DNA of 64,000 bases from Aquipseudomonas guryensis (GCF_014164785.1 NZ_JACJFN010000005.1:62001-126000); one strand, 5' to 3'. Positions 36,088 through 45,316 are shown, numbered from the stretch's first letter. Notes: generated by a model not told the origin, from the letters alone. Numbers and translations are program-made.

Positions 36088-36186
36088 ATCCCCCTCTCCC
36101 CCTCCCGGGAGAGGGTGGCCCGCAGGGCCGGGTGAGGGAAGCGCATGCCCCTCACCCCTAGCCCCTCTCCCGGCGGGAGAGGGGAA
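36088..36186. repeat. GC-rich hairpin mosaic repeat between tctC and tctB
   Basis: The 129-base gap between tctC and tctB contains three perfect hairpins: CCCTCTCCC/GGGAGAGGG (36092-36115), GGGTGAGGG/CCCTCACCC (36130-36157) and CCCCTCTCCC/GGGAGAGGGG (36162-36184). The C/T-rich half-sites recur, which is the look of a mobile extragenic palindromic repeat found in many proteobacteria. It may protect the upstream tctC mRNA and lower expression of tctBA, as REP elements do in transporter operons. Confidence 0.85.
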
Positions 36187-36213
36187 CAACCATCCTTGCT
36201 CAGGAATACCACC

Positions 36214-36660
36214 ATGTACGTCCGCCTGTTCGCCGCGGTGTGGCTGCTCGTCTGCGCCTTTCTCGCCGTGGTCGCCTGGGGCTTCCAGGCGCCCTTTTCC
36301 TACGACCCGGTCGGCCCGCGCGCCTACCCCCTGCTGTTGCTGACACTGATGGCCGCCGCCGCCCTGTGGCTGCTGTGCAAGCCGAGTGGCGAGCCGACTC
36401 TGCCGATCTCCTGGGCGCTGGCGCGCAAGGTCGCCCTGTGCATCGGCGCCCTGCTGGCCTACGCCCTGCTGTTCGAGCCACTGGGCTTCGTGCTCAGCAC
36501 CGCCCTGGCCGGCTTCGGCCTCGGCCTGCTGTTCGGCGGCCGCCTGCTGCCCAGCGCCATCAGCGGCCTGCTGATGGGCACGCTGCTGTATGGCCTGTTC
36601 GACTACCTGCTGGACGTGCCGCTGCCGCTCGGCCTGTTCGCCGCCTTCGTGGAGAGCTGA
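36214..36660 (+). CDS. tctB: Tricarboxylate transporter small membrane subunit TctB
   Basis: TctB is the small inner-membrane subunit of the transporter. The ATG at 36214 gives 148 residues with four membrane spans, at about residues 5-25, 38-53, 69-95 and 105-140. Low sequence conservation is usual for TctB; the call rests on size, topology and position between tctC and tctA. The stop is one base from the tctA start. Confidence 0.9.
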   Translation: MYVRLFAAVWLLVCAFLAVVAWGFQAPFSYDPVGPRAYPLLLLTLMAAAALWLLCKPSGEPTLPISWALARKVALCIGALLAYALLFEPLGFVLSTALAGFGLGLLFGGRLLPSAISGLLMGTLLYGLFDYLLDVPLPLGLFAAFVES

Positions 36661-36661
36661 A

Positions 36662-38170
36662 ATGGAAACGCTGAATTTCTTGATGCAGGGCTTCGACGTG
36701 GCCACCCGGCCGGTCAACCTGCTGGTGGCGCTGTTCGGCGCCTTCGTCGGTACCGTGGTCGGCCTGCTGCCGGGCCTGGGGCCGATCAACGGGGTGGCGA
36801 TCCTGCTGCCGCTGGCCTTCGCCCTCGGCCTGCCGCCGGAAACCGCGCTGATCCTGCTGGCCGCCGTGTACCTGGGTTGCGAGTACGGTGGGCGCATCTC
36901 CGCCATCCTGCTCAACGTGCCGGGCGACGCCGCCGCCATCATGACCACCCTCGACGGCTATCCGCTGGCGCGCCAGGGCAAGGGCGGCATCGCCCTGTCG
37001 CTGTCGGCCATGAGTTCGTTCATCGGCAGCACCATCGCCACCATCGGCGTCGTATTGTTCGCGCCGATCCTGGCCAACTGGGCGGTGGCCTTCGGCCCGG
37101 CCGAGTACTTCATGCTGATGGTGTTCGCCATCGCCTGCCTGGGCGGCATGGTCGGCGACAAGCCGGTCAAGACCCTGCTCGCCGCGCTGATCGGCCTGGG
37201 CCTGGCCACCGTCGGGGTGGACGCCACCACCGGGGTGTACCGCTTCACCTTCGACAGCATCGGCCTGTCCGACGGCATCCAGTTCGTCATCGTGGTGATC
37301 GGCCTGTTCAGCGTCAGCGAGGTGCTGCTGATGCTCGAACACACCGCCAGCGGCCAGCAGGCGGTGAAGGCTAGCGGGCGCATGCTGTTCAACGCCAAGG
37401 AGTTCACCTTCACCTGGTGGAGCACGGTGCGCAGCTCCCTGGCCGGCTTCGTCATCGGCGTGCTGCCGGGCGCCGGGGCGACCATCGCCAGCGCCATCAC
37501 CTACATGAGCGAGAAGCGCATCGCCGGCAGCAGCGGCCGCTTCGGCGACGGCGACCTGCGCGGCGTGGCGGCCCCGGAAGCGGCCAACAATGCCTCGGCC
37601 TGCGGCTCGCTGATCCCCATGCTGACCCTCGGCGTGCCGGGTTCGGGCACCACTGCGGTGATGATCGGCGCCCTGACCCTGTACAACATCACCCCCGGCC
37701 CGCTGCTGTTCGAGCAGCAGCCGGACGTGGTCTGGGGCCTGATCGCCTCGCTGTTCATCGGCAACGTCATCCTGCTGGTGATGAACATCCCGCTGGTCGG
37801 CCTGTTCGCCCGCATGCTCAGCGTGCCGACCTGGATCCTGGTGCCGGCCATCACCATCATCAGCCTGGTCGGCGTCTACGCCGTGCACAGCACCACCTTC
37901 GACCTGGTGCTGATGATCGGCCTCGGCGTGTTCGGCTACCTGCTGCGCAAGATGGACTTCCCGCTGTCGTCGCTGATCCTCGGCTTCGTCCTTGGCGAAC
38001 TGATGGAGTCCAACCTGCGCCGCGCCCTGTCGATCAGCAACGGCGACCTGGCGATCCTCTGGCAGAGCCCGATCAGCATGGCGCTGTGGGGCCTGGCCGC
38101 GCTGATGCTGGCCCTGCCAGGCCTGCGCTGGCTGCGCAAGCGCCGCTCGCTGCGCGCCGCGCATGCCTAA
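36662..38170 (+). CDS. tctA: Tricarboxylate transporter large membrane subunit TctA
   Basis: TctA is the sodium-coupled channel subunit. The 502-residue protein has about 12 membrane spans and the family motif G-L-L-P-G-L-G-P-I-N-G-V-A near residues 34-46, repeated in the second half as G-V-L-P-G-A-G-A-T-I near 266. L-N-V-P-G and G-V-P-G-S-G-T-T-A-V are also present. I start at ATG 36662, immediately after tctB. Confidence 0.95.
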   Translation: METLNFLMQGFDVATRPVNLLVALFGAFVGTVVGLLPGLGPINGVAILLPLAFALGLPPETALILLAAVYLGCEYGGRISAILLNVPGDAAAIMTTLDGYPLARQGKGGIALSLSAMSSFIGSTIATIGVVLFAPILANWAVAFGPAEYFMLMVFAIACLGGMVGDKPVKTLLAALIGLGLATVGVDATTGVYRFTFDSIGLSDGIQFVIVVIGLFSVSEVLLMLEHTASGQQAVKASGRMLFNAKEFTFTWWSTVRSSLAGFVIGVLPGAGATIASAITYMSEKRIAGSSGRFGDGDLRGVAAPEAANNASACGSLIPMLTLGVPGSGTTAVMIGALTLYNITPGPLLFEQQPDVVWGLIASLFIGNVILLVMNIPLVGLFARMLSVPTWILVPAITIISLVGVYAVHSTTFDLVLMIGLGVFGYLLRKMDFPLSSLILGFVLGELMESNLRRALSISNGDLAILWQSPISMALWGLAALMLALPGLRWLRKRRSLRAAHA

Positions 38171-39185
38171 CTGGTGGCTCACCCCGCTGGCCGGCGCGGC
38201 CGGCGGTGCCCTGGCCAGCCTGATCGGCTGGCCTTTGCCGTGGATGGTCGGCTCGCTGCTGACGGTGATTTTGCTGCGCTGTCTGGGCGGCCTGGACCTG
38301 CGCGAGGTGCCCGGCGCGCGCAAGGGTGGACAGTGGCTGGTGGGCACCGGCATCGGTCTGCACTTCAGCCCGGCGGTGCTGCAGCAGGTCGTCAGCCACG
38401 GCGGCCTGCTGCTGGCCGGCGCGCTGTTCACCAGCCTCACCTGCCTGATCGGCATCGGCCTGCTGCGGCGGGCCGGCTGCGACCGCGCCACCGCCTACTT
38501 CGCCAGCATGCCCGGCGGCGCCAGCGAGATGGTCAACCTCGGCCAGCGCAATGGCGCCCTCGCCAGCCAGGTGGCCGCCGGGCAGAGCCTGCGTCTGCTG
38601 CTGGTGGTGCTCTGCGTGCCGGCGCTGTTCCAGTGGTGGCTGGGCACGCCACCGGCCCTGGCACATGCCGGCGGCAACGTGGACATCGCGGTTCTGGCGC
38701 TGCTGCTGGCCGGCGGCGCCGGCCTGGCCCTGCTCGGCCAGCGCCTGCGCCAGCCCAATCCCTGGCTACTCGGGCCGATTCTGGTCAGCGCGCTGGGGGC
38801 GATCCTGCTTGAGTCCAACCCGAGCCTGCCGGCCGGCACCAGCCAGCTCGGCCAGTGGCTGATCGGCAGCGCCCTGGGCTGCCACTTCGGCCGCGAGTTC
38901 TTCCGCCACGCGCCGCGCTTCGTCACCCTGGTGCTGCTGGCCACGCTGCTGGCCATGCTCAGCGCCGCCCTGGGTGCCGGGGCGCTGGGCTGGCTCGGCG
39001 CCCTGGACCGGCGCGCGCTGATGCTGGGCATGATGCCCGGCGGCATCGCCGAACTGAGCCTGACCGCCGAAGCCCTGGCCCTGTCGGTGCCGCTGATCAC
39101 CGGGCTGCAGGTGCTGCGCCTGCTGTGCGTGCTGTTTCTCGCCGAGCCGCTGTTCCGCCTGTGGCAGCGCCTTCATCGGGTTTGA
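38163..39185 (+). CDS. AbrB-family membrane protein (PF05145 type)
   Basis: The 340-residue protein has about ten membrane spans and two matching halves with the repeat M-P-G-G (A-S-M-P-G-G-A-S-E-M near 119 and M-M-P-G-G-I-A-E-L near 290), characteristic of the AbrB/PF05145 family once called putative ammonia monooxygenase. The ATG overlaps the tctA end by 8 bases, so it is translated with the transporter and may supply a related transport function. The activity is not known. A terminator follows. Confidence 0.85.
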   Translation: MPNWWLTPLAGAAGGALASLIGWPLPWMVGSLLTVILLRCLGGLDLREVPGARKGGQWLVGTGIGLHFSPAVLQQVVSHGGLLLAGALFTSLTCLIGIGLLRRAGCDRATAYFASMPGGASEMVNLGQRNGALASQVAAGQSLRLLLVVLCVPALFQWWLGTPPALAHAGGNVDIAVLALLLAGGAGLALLGQRLRQPNPWLLGPILVSALGAILLESNPSLPAGTSQLGQWLIGSALGCHFGREFFRHAPRFVTLVLLATLLAMLSAALGAGALGWLGALDRRALMLGMMPGGIAELSLTAEALALSVPLITGLQVLRLLCVLFLAEPLFRLWQRLHRV

Positions 39186-39209
39186 TCCGGTTTTCCTCGA
39201 ACCACCTTT

Positions 39210-39236
39210 GACCCGCCTTGTGCGGGTCTTTTTTTG
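39210..39236 (+). terminator. Terminator of the opdH-tctCBA-abrB operon
   Basis: ACCCGC / GCGGGT form a 6-bp stem around CTTGT, followed by C and a run of seven T (39229-39235), starting 25 bases after the last stop. Confidence 0.9.
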
Positions 39237-39281
39237 CACGGGAGGACGCGCAACCGGGCGCTGCAGGGTTTTCGCGCAGAC

Positions 39282-39307
39282 AAAAAAAGGGGCGACCGAA
39301 GTCGCCC
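39282..39307 (-). terminator. Terminator of the ccoM-like gene
   Basis: GGGCGAC (39290-39296) and GTCGCCC (39301-39307) form a 7-bp stem with loop CGAA. The seven A at 39282-39288 on the plus strand become the U tract for minus-strand transcription. Confidence 0.85.
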
Positions 39308-39340
39308 TAATTTGCCTTGCGTGCTCGTTGCCAGGAAGGA

Positions 39341-39457
39341 TCAGCTTGGCTTGCGCTTGTGCGAGTCCTTCCAGATGAAATAACCGACGCCTGCGAAGAA
39401 GGCGATCATCAGACCGACCGTACCGATGCCGGCGAGTACCACTGTATCGATGAACAT
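39341..39457 (-). CDS. ccoM: CcoM-like small subunit of cbb3-type cytochrome oxidase (38 aa)
   Basis: This very short gene has a strong ribosome-binding site (AAGGAGG) and an ATG at 39457. The 38-residue product is one membrane span (about 5-29) with a basic tail (W-K-D-S-H-K-R-K-P-S). Its V-V-L-A-G-I-G-T-V-G-L-M and G-Y-F-I-W-K-D stretches resemble my memory of CcoM, the small subunit found in the cbb3 oxidase of P. stutzeri, also encoded away from the cco operons. The TTGAC-N4-GTCAA box upstream, centred 41.5 bases before the predicted start site, suits control by the oxygen regulator Anr. Other single-span oxidase or bd-type small subunits are possible. Confidence 0.65.
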   Translation of the reverse strand: MFIDTVVLAGIGTVGLMIAFFAGVGYFIWKDSHKRKPS

Positions 39458-39495
39458 GGCTGCCTCCTTGTGCAAAGCCCCTGCTGGATGGCTTC

Positions 39496-39537
39496 AAGGT
39501 AACGGCAACGGGCCTGGCGAAAATTGACCGGGGTCAA
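39496..39537 (-). promoter_or_regulatory. Anr/FNR-type class II promoter of the ccoM-like gene
   Basis: On the minus strand a box TTGACCGGGGTCAA (39524-39537) precedes a -10 element TACCTT (39496-39501). With transcription starting near 39489, the box centre is at -41.5, the class II position for Anr or Dnr activation. The leader would be about 32 bases. Confidence 0.65.
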
Positions 39538-39574
39538 TATCTGCATGGGCAGGTGGAGGGAGGTGCTACGGGTG

Positions 39575-39588
39575 TTGATCTGGGTCAA
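39575..39588. promoter_or_regulatory. Second Anr/Dnr-type box
   Basis: TTGATCTGGGTCAA matches TTGAT-N4-ATCAA with one mismatch. It is 51 bases upstream of the first box (centre to centre), facing the same gene; no gene starts on the other side within 1.3 kb in a fitting direction. Confidence 0.55.
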
Positions 39589-39743
39589 TTTTGCCCGGGC
39601 AGGCGCCCTGCGCGCGCTGACTCAGAACCCGTTTCGTATCTCGGTAACTCCCCTCCTCCCTGAATGGAAGAGGGGGGGCAAAGCTATCCGCGCCTGTCTC
39701 TACAAGCAGCTATGGCACTGCAAAAAAGATCATAAACAGCTTC

Positions 39744-39905
39744 TCAGCGCTTCTTCGGTTTGCCCTTGGCCTTCTTCTTGGCCTTGGGCAAGGGCAACGC
39801 CTGTTCGAAAGCTTGGCGCATCTCGTCGAGCTTCTTGTCGTGCAGGTCGTGGATGCGCTTGCCGCGCTCGGCGCTGAAGTCGATCAGCTTGTCGTCGTTG
39901 CTCAT
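39744..39905 (-). CDS. Small Lys-rich protein (53 aa)
   Basis: The ATG at 39905 overlaps the end of the alkB-like gene (ATGA), indicating co-translation. The product has an acidic/basic start (S-N-D-D-K-L-I-D-F-S-A-E-R-G-K-R) and a lysine-rich C-terminus (K-A-K-K-K-A-K-G-K-P-K-K-R), which suggests nucleic-acid contact. No family is recognised beyond small conserved Pseudomonas proteins. Confidence 0.65.
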   Translation of the reverse strand: MSNDDKLIDFSAERGKRIHDLHDKKLDEMRQAFEQALPLPKAKKKAKGKPKKR

Positions 39906-40504
39906 GACTGCGTCCGGATCAGGCGAAAAGTGAGGTTTAAGCGTGGCGCCACCGGCTTGGCGGTTTTCGCCACCTGATGCTGCCAATAATGCTGGGTTGC
40001 GCCTGCCATGACCAGCAGCGCACCATGTCCCAGCGGCAGCGAGTGCTCTATAGCCTGGTGGCCCTTGCGACGCAGATCGAAGCGCCGGGTAGCACCGAGA
40101 TTGAGCGAGGCGACCAGCGGATTGCGCCCCAGCTCGGGCTCATCGTCACTGTGCCAGCCCATGGAGTCCTGGCCATCGCGGTAATAGTTGAGCAGTACGC
40201 CGTTCAGCCGCTGCCCCGCCACCGTCTCGACCTGTGCGCGAATCTGCGCCAGCAGGGGGGTCCAGGGCAACGGCTGGTGCAGCAGACCGGAATAGCGATA
40301 GCTGGCCTCGGCATCGCCATACCAGGCGACCAGGCGTGGCACCGGATAATGCCGACCATGCAGGAAGACGTGCGGCTGCTCCCAGGGCGTCTCAACCAGC
40401 AGCTGTGCCAGCCACTGGTCGGCGCAGGCCGCATCCAGCCAGTGCGGACGGTAATCCAGCTGGGCATCGGGCAATTGCAGGGGCAGGTCGGCGAACAGAT
40501 CCAC
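39902..40504 (-). CDS. alkB: AlkB-family 2-oxoglutarate/Fe(II) dioxygenase
   Basis: AlkB-type enzymes remove methyl groups from alkylated bases by oxidation. The 200-residue protein carries the metal-binding H-x-D (His118, Asp120) with the distal His176 in H-Y-W-Q-H, and the 2-oxoglutarate-binding R-L-N-L-T-F-R (Arg188 and Arg194). N-Y-Y-R-D-G-x-D-S-M-G-W-H-S-D-D-E is the family core. The length fits the short AlkB2-like branch. It starts at a GTG, with no strong ribosome-binding site. Confidence 0.9.
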   Translation of the reverse strand: MDLFADLPLQLPDAQLDYRPHWLDAACADQWLAQLLVETPWEQPHVFLHGRHYPVPRLVAWYGDAEASYRYSGLLHQPLPWTPLLAQIRAQVETVAGQRLNGVLLNYYRDGQDSMGWHSDDEPELGRNPLVASLNLGATRRFDLRRKGHQAIEHSLPLGHGALLVMAGATQHYWQHQVAKTAKPVAPRLNLTFRLIRTQS

Positions 40505-40537
40505 GGCTTCGATTATCTGGCAGGTTACGAAAACAGG

Positions 40538-40834
40538 TCAGACCTCAACATCCACCCACAGCCCCTGCCGCGGCAACTCGTCGAGCAGTTTCTCATCGGC
40601 CTTATCGACCTCGCCCTCGGCCAATGCCTCCGGGCTGTAGTGACGACGCTGGCGACGACGTTGTTCCTCGCGCAGGAGCATCTCGGCTTCCTGCGGGTGA
40701 CGCTTGTCCAGCTCCACCGCGCTTTCCTTCTGGCTTTCGCTGGCGGGCGTGACCGGCGGAATTTCCGGGCGCGGCTTGGGCACGTCCTGCTGGACGGTCA
40801 CCGGCTGAAGGCTATGTGGAATCGGCGGCAGCAT
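40538..40834 (-). CDS. Hypothetical charged protein (98 aa)
   Basis: The 98-residue soluble product begins with a proline-rich stretch (L-P-P-I-P-H, then P-K-P-R-P-E-I-P-P) and continues with a strongly charged helical part (E-E-Q-R-R-R-Q-R-R, then [12 protein letters not shown]), ending in L-W-V-D-V-E-V. It is encoded alone on the minus strand, divergent from rapA. I do not recognise a domain. Confidence 0.6.
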   Translation of the reverse strand: MLPPIPHSLQPVTVQQDVPKPRPEIPPVTPASESQKESAVELDKRHPQEAEMLLREEQRRRQRRHYSPEALAEGEVDKADEKLLDELPRQGLWVDVEV

Positions 40835-41010
40835 GGATTTCCCTCACTCTTGAAACTGCTGTCGGCTGGACGGCCATCAACTTGAACGGACGCTCGCTAC
40901 ACTTTCGACTCAGGCTTTGCCGATTGATTCCGGGCAAAGCCACAAGTGTCGTCGCTCTGCGCGCGGCGTTCCGTTACCATACGCGGCTTTTTTCGCAGCT
41001 GGGGCAATTC

Positions 41011-43872
41011 ATGGCAAGTAGTGGCACTGTGCAGCAGTATGAACCGGGGCAACGCTGGATCAGCGACAGCGAGGCGGAACTGGGCCTCGGCACCATCCTG
41101 ACCTCCGACGGCCGGTTGCTTACCGTGCTTTATCCGGCGACCGGCGAAACCCGCCAGTACGCCCTGCGCAACGCCCCGCTGACCCGCGTGCGCTTCGCCC
41201 CGGGTGACGAGATCACCCACTTCGAAGGCTGGAAGATGACCGTGCAGGAAGTCGAAGACGTCGACGGCCTGCTGGTCTACCACGGTTTCGATGCCCAGCA
41301 CGCGCCCTACACACTGCCGGAAACCCAGCTGTCCAACTTCATCCAGTTCCGCCTGGCCAGCGACCGCCTGTTCGCCGGGCAGATCGACCCGCTGAGCTGG
41401 TTCTCCCTGCGCTACCACAGCCTCGAACACCAGAGCCGCCTGCTGCAGTCCAACCTGTGGGGCCTGGGTGGCGCGCGCGCACAGCCGATCGCCCACCAAC
41501 TGCATATCGCCCGCGAAGTCGCCGACCGGGTCGCCCCGCGCGTGCTGCTGGCCGACGAAGTGGGCCTGGGCAAGACCATCGAAGCCGGCCTGGTGATTCA
41601 CCGCCAGCTGCTCACTGGCCGTGCCAGCCGCGTGCTGATCCTGGTGCCGGAGAACCTGCAGCACCAGTGGCTGGTGGAAATGCGCCGACGCTTCAACCTG
41701 GAGGTGGCGCTGTTCGACGCCGAACGCTTCGTCGAAAGCGATGCCGACAACCCCTTCGAAGACACCCAGCTGGCGCTGGTCTCGCTGGAATGGCTGAAGC
41801 GCAGCGAGAAAGCCCAGGACGCCGCGTTCGCCGCCGGCTGGGATCTGCTGGTGGTCGACGAGGCCCACCACCTGGTCTGGCACCCGGAAAAAGCCAGCGA
41901 CGAATACCGCCTGGTCGAGCAACTGGCCGGCCTGATTCCCGGCGTGCTGCTGCTCACCGCCACCCCGGAACAACTGGGCCTGGAAAGCCACTTCGCCCGC
42001 CTGCGCCTGCTCGACCCCAACCGTTTCCATGATCTGGCCGCCTTCCGCGCCGAAAGCGCCAACTACCGCCCGGTCGCCGAAGCGGTACAGGAACTGCTCG
42101 ACGAAGGACGTCTGTCGGAAAAGGCCCACGCCACTATCCACGGCTTCCTCGGCGCCGAGGGCGAAGCGCTGCTGGGCGCGGTCAGCGATGGCGACAGCGA
42201 GGCCGCCGCCCGCCTGATTCGCGAGCTGCTCGACCGCCACGGCACCGGCCGTCTGCTGTTCCGCAACACCCGCGCCGCCGTGCAGGGCTTCCCCCAGCGC
42301 GAGCTGCACGCCTACCCGCTGGCCAACCCGGTCGAATACATGGAGCTGCCGCTCGGCGAACATGCTGACCTGTACCCGGAAGTCAGCTACCAGGCGCAGC
42401 AGGAAGGCGCTGAAGACGAGCGCTGGTGGAAGTTCGACCCGCGCGTCGACTGGCTGATCGACACCCTGAAGATGCTCAAGAAGTTCAAGGTGCTGGTGAT
42501 CTGCGCCCACGCCGAGACCGCCCTTGATCTGGAAGACGCCCTGCGCGTGCGTTCCGGCATCCCGGCCACGGTGTTCCACGAGGGAATGAACATCCTCGAA
42601 CGCGACCGCGCCGCCGCCTACTTCGCCGACGAGGAATTCGGCGCCCAGGTGCTGATCTGCTCCGAGATCGGTTCCGAAGGCCGCAACTTCCAGTTCAGCC
42701 ATCACCTGGTGCTGTTCGACCTGCCGGCCCACCCGGACCTGCTCGAGCAGCGCATCGGCCGCCTCGACCGCATCGGCCAGAAGCACGTGATCCAGCTGCA
42801 CGTGCCGTACCTGGAGAACAGCCCGCAGGAACGCCTGTTCCAGTGGTACCACCAGGCGCTGAACGCCTTCCTCAATACCTGCCCGACCGGCAACGCCCTG
42901 CAGCACCAGTTCGGCCCGCGCCTGCTGCCGTTGCTGGAAGAAAGCGACGGCGGCGACTGGCAAGGCCTGCTGGACGAGGCCACGGCCGAGCGCAAACGCC
43001 TGGAAGGCGAGCTGCACAGTGGCCGCGACCGCCTGCTGGAGCTCAACTCCGGCGGCTCCGGCGAAGGCCAGCAGTTGGTCGAGGACATCCTCGAGCAGGA
43101 CGACCAGTTCGCCCTGCCGATCTACATGGAAGAGCTGTTCGACGCCTACGGCATCGACAGCGAGGACCATTCGGAAAACGCCCTGGTGCTGCGCCCCAGC
43201 GAGAAGATGCTGGACGCCAGTTTCCCGCTTGGCGACGACGAGGCGGTCACAATCACCTACGACCGCAACCAGGCCCTGGCCCGCGAAGACATGCAGTTCC
43301 TCACCTGGGAACACCCCATGGTGCAGGGCGGCATGGACCTGGTGCTGTCCGGTTCGATGGGCAACACCGCGGTGGCGCTGATCAAGAACAAGGCACTGAA
43401 ACCCGGCACCGTGCTGCTCGAGTTGCTCTACGTCAGCGAAGTGGTGGCCCCGCGCTCGCTGCAGCTGAGCCGCTACCTGCCGCCGGTGGCGCTGCGCTGC
43501 CTGCTCGACGGCAACGGCAACGACCTGGCCGCGCGCGTGGCCTTCGAGACCCTCAACGACCAGCTGGAAAGCGTGCCACGGGCCAGTGCCAACAAGTTCG
43601 TGCAGGCCCAGCGCGAAGTGCTGAGCAAGCAGATCAACGCCGCCGAGGCGAAGATACTGCCGCGCCACACCCAGCGCGTGGATGAAGCACGCCAGCGTTT
43701 CAGCGCCGGCCTGGACGAGGAAATCGCCCGCCTGACGGCCCTGCAGGCGGTCAACCCGAGCGTGCGCGACAGCGAGATCGAAGCCCTGCGCAAGCAGCGC
43801 AGCAGCGGCCTGAGCTTCTTCGAAAAAGCCGCCATGCGCCTGGAGGCGATCCGCGTACTGGTCGCCGGCTGA
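41011..43872 (+). CDS. rapA: RNA polymerase-associated ATPase RapA (HepA)
   Basis: RapA is a Swi2/Snf2-type ATPase that recycles stalled RNA polymerase. The ATG at 41011 gives 953 residues. The N-terminal Tudor-like part is followed by the ATPase core: [10 protein letters not shown] at 181-190, V-V-D-E-A-H-H near 285-291 and the C-terminal helicase motif [13 protein letters not shown] near 577-589. The long C-terminal spacer and RapA-specific region follow to the end. The plus-strand frame upstream to 40816 is not used. Confidence 0.95.
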   Translation: MASSGTVQQYEPGQRWISDSEAELGLGTILTSDGRLLTVLYPATGETRQYALRNAPLTRVRFAPGDEITHFEGWKMTVQEVEDVDGLLVYHGFDAQHAPYTLPETQLSNFIQFRLASDRLFAGQIDPLSWFSLRYHSLEHQSRLLQSNLWGLGGARAQPIAHQLHIAREVADRVAPRVLLADEVGLGKTIEAGLVIHRQLLTGRASRVLILVPENLQHQWLVEMRRRFNLEVALFDAERFVESDADNPFEDTQLALVSLEWLKRSEKAQDAAFAAGWDLLVVDEAHHLVWHPEKASDEYRLVEQLAGLIPGVLLLTATPEQLGLESHFARLRLLDPNRFHDLAAFRAESANYRPVAEAVQELLDEGRLSEKAHATIHGFLGAEGEALLGAVSDGDSEAAARLIRELLDRHGTGRLLFRNTRAAVQGFPQRELHAYPLANPVEYMELPLGEHADLYPEVSYQAQQEGAEDERWWKFDPRVDWLIDTLKMLKKFKVLVICAHAETALDLEDALRVRSGIPATVFHEGMNILERDRAAAYFADEEFGAQVLICSEIGSEGRNFQFSHHLVLFDLPAHPDLLEQRIGRLDRIGQKHVIQLHVPYLENSPQERLFQWYHQALNAFLNTCPTGNALQHQFGPRLLPLLEESDGGDWQGLLDEATAERKRLEGELHSGRDRLLELNSGGSGEGQQLVEDILEQDDQFALPIYMEELFDAYGIDSEDHSENALVLRPSEKMLDASFPLGDDEAVTITYDRNQALAREDMQFLTWEHPMVQGGMDLVLSGSMGNTAVALIKNKALKPGTVLLELLYVSEVVAPRSLQLSRYLPPVALRCLLDGNGNDLAARVAFETLNDQLESVPRASANKFVQAQREVLSKQINAAEAKILPRHTQRVDEARQRFSAGLDEEIARLTALQAVNPSVRDSEIEALRKQRSSGLSFFEKAAMRLEAIRVLVAG

Positions 43873-43888
43873 TTCGCCGCGATTGGTA

Positions 43889-43941
43889 GCCCGGATGAAA
43901 TCCGGGAGTGGCGTTGTTCAGGCCGTGGATTGCATCCGGGC
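43889..43941. repeat. REP-like palindromic element after rapA
   Basis: GCCCGGATG (43889-43897) and CATCCGGGC (43933-43941) form a 9-bp inverted repeat enclosing a second CCGGATG-like/CCGGG pair. Such GTAGCCCGGAT elements are common extragenic repeats in Pseudomonas chromosomes. Confidence 0.7.
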
Positions 43942-43955
43942 GACGAACCGCCAAT

Positions 43956-43985
43956 AAAAAGGGGCAGCCTAGGCTGCCCCTTTTT
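43956..43985. terminator. Bidirectional terminator between rapA and the SDR gene
   Basis: The palindrome GGGGCAGCCTAGGCTGCCCC (43961-43980) is flanked by five A and five T, so it can end transcription from rapA on the plus strand and from the SDR gene (stop at 44000) on the minus strand. Confidence 0.9.
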
Positions 43986-43999
43986 CATACCCGCGCGAA

Positions 44000-44809
44000 T
44001 CAGCTGGCGCCCAGCTTGCTGCGCATCTTCTCGCACATCACGGTCATCTCGTCGTAGATCGCCTGCGGGTTCTGCTGCTTGACCTGCCAGGCCATGCGCC
44101 CCTGCTCGTGCGGCAGGATCATGAACGCGCCCTTGGCGACTTCCTGATAGATGTAGTCGGCGATATCCGCAGCGCTGATCGGGCTGCCTTCCAGCAACTT
44201 GCCGACCTGCTGCTTCATCGCCGGGGTCGGGCCACGGAAAGAGTCGAGCAGGTTGGTCTGGAAAAACGACGGGCAGACCACGTGCACGCTGACGCCTTCC
44301 GGCTTGAGTTCGGGCAGCAGGCTCTCGGACAAAGCCACCACGCCGGCCTTGGCCACGTTGTAGTTGCTCATCGCCGGCCCCTGCATCAGCGCGGCCATGG
44401 AGGCGATGTTGATGATCCGCCCCTTGCTTTGCAGCAGCAGCGGCAGGAACGCCTTGCAGCCCTTGACCACGCCCATCAGGTTGATTGCCAGCTGCCAGTC
44501 CCAGTCCTCCAGGCTCAGATCGCCGAAGAAACCACCTGCCGAAACCCCGGCGTTGTTGACCAGCACATCGAGGCCGCCAAAGCGCTCCTCGCAGGCCTGG
44601 GCCACGGCGGTCAGCTGGCTGTAATCACGCACGTCACAACGCATGGTGAAGCCATCACCACCGGCTTCGCGCACCAGCTGGAGGCTCTCTGCCAGACCGG
44701 TTTCGTTGACGTCGGCCAGGGCCAGCTGCCAGCCCTCGCGCGCCCAACGCAGGGCTATTTCGCGTCCCAGACCGGAGCCCGCTCCGGTAATCATCATGCG
44801 CTTTTGCAT
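44000..44809 (-). CDS. Short-chain dehydrogenase/reductase
   Basis: The 269-residue protein is a classical SDR: cofactor motif T-G-A-G-S-G-L-G at 8-15, N-N-A-G near 87, catalytic Ser in N-I-A-S-M near 137, and Y-N-V-A-K at about 151-155. The Asp after the second strand (L-A-D-V-N) points to NAD(H) preference. C-terminal M-R-S-K-L-G. The substrate is not evident; fatty-acid or aldehyde-type SDRs of this size are common. It is encoded alone. Confidence 0.88.
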   Translation of the reverse strand: MQKRMMITGAGSGLGREIALRWAREGWQLALADVNETGLAESLQLVREAGGDGFTMRCDVRDYSQLTAVAQACEERFGGLDVLVNNAGVSAGGFFGDLSLEDWDWQLAINLMGVVKGCKAFLPLLLQSKGRIINIASMAALMQGPAMSNYNVAKAGVVALSESLLPELKPEGVSVHVVCPSFFQTNLLDSFRGPTPAMKQQVGKLLEGSPISAADIADYIYQEVAKGAFMILPHEQGRMAWQVKQQNPQAIYDEMTVMCEKMRSKLGAS

Positions 44810-44950
44810 TATTTACAGCCTTGCTGTCGGGTGAGAATGCAAGGAGTGTAACCAAGCTCGGCGCGAGCACCTTGCAGCATCAGACTGCTGAATGACGACC
44901 AAGAAAGGCACCCTAAGAACCTTGCCCGCTCATGCCTCAGGCTACACACC

Positions 44951-45316
44951 TCAAACACGCCTCTGGCGCAGCAGCAGACCCAGGTAGATCGGCAGGTTCA
45001 CCAACAGCACAAGCGCGCCCAGCCAGAGCTGAGTCTGCGCCGTTAGCCCGGCCGGATAGATCAGTGGAATCAGGTACTGCTCGACGAACCCACCGCTGTA
45101 GCCCTGCTGTCCAGCAGCCTGGCGCAACAGGTTTTCCAGGGGTGTCAGCGGGCAGTAGAGGTGCAGCAGCTCCACCGCCGCGCCCCAGGCCACCGCCGGC
45201 AGATGAACCCAGGCCAAGCGCGGCCAACGCCACACCAGCAGCGCGCCAAACAGCACGAACAGGATAAAGCCCAGGTGCAGGAGCACCACGCCATCGGCAG
45301 CGATGCGCAGGATCAT
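44951..45316 (-). CDS. DUF2784 membrane protein
   Basis: The 121-residue protein has three or four membrane spans and matches DUF2784: A-D-G-V-V-L-L-H-L-G-F-I-L-F-V, A-V-E-L-L-H-L-Y-C-P-L-T-P-L-E-N in the middle, and the final T-Q-L-W-L-G-A-L-V-L-L-V-N. The function is unknown. It is encoded alone, 141 bases downstream of nothing related. Confidence 0.78.
   Translation of the reverse strand: MILRIAADGVVLLHLGFILFVLFGALLVWRWPRLAWVHLPAVAWGAAVELLHLYCPLTPLENLLRQAAGQQGYSGGFVEQYLIPLIYPAGLTAQTQLWLGALVLLVNLPIYLGLLLRQRRV

Noticed and set aside
36088-36186. Palindromic repeats considered as a CRISPR or an rRNA-like structure
   Set aside because: Only three hairpins of differing sequence and no spacers; it fits an extragenic palindrome.
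33635-38491. Long minus-strand frames opposite opdH and tctC-tctA
   Set aside because: They are typical antisense shadows of GC-rich coding sequence, low in complexity and rich in Gln, Ala and Arg.
40897-43668. A 923-residue frame on the minus strand opposite rapA
   Set aside because: It is a shadow of the GC-rich rapA gene; its sequence has no domain and the rapA frame is strongly supported.
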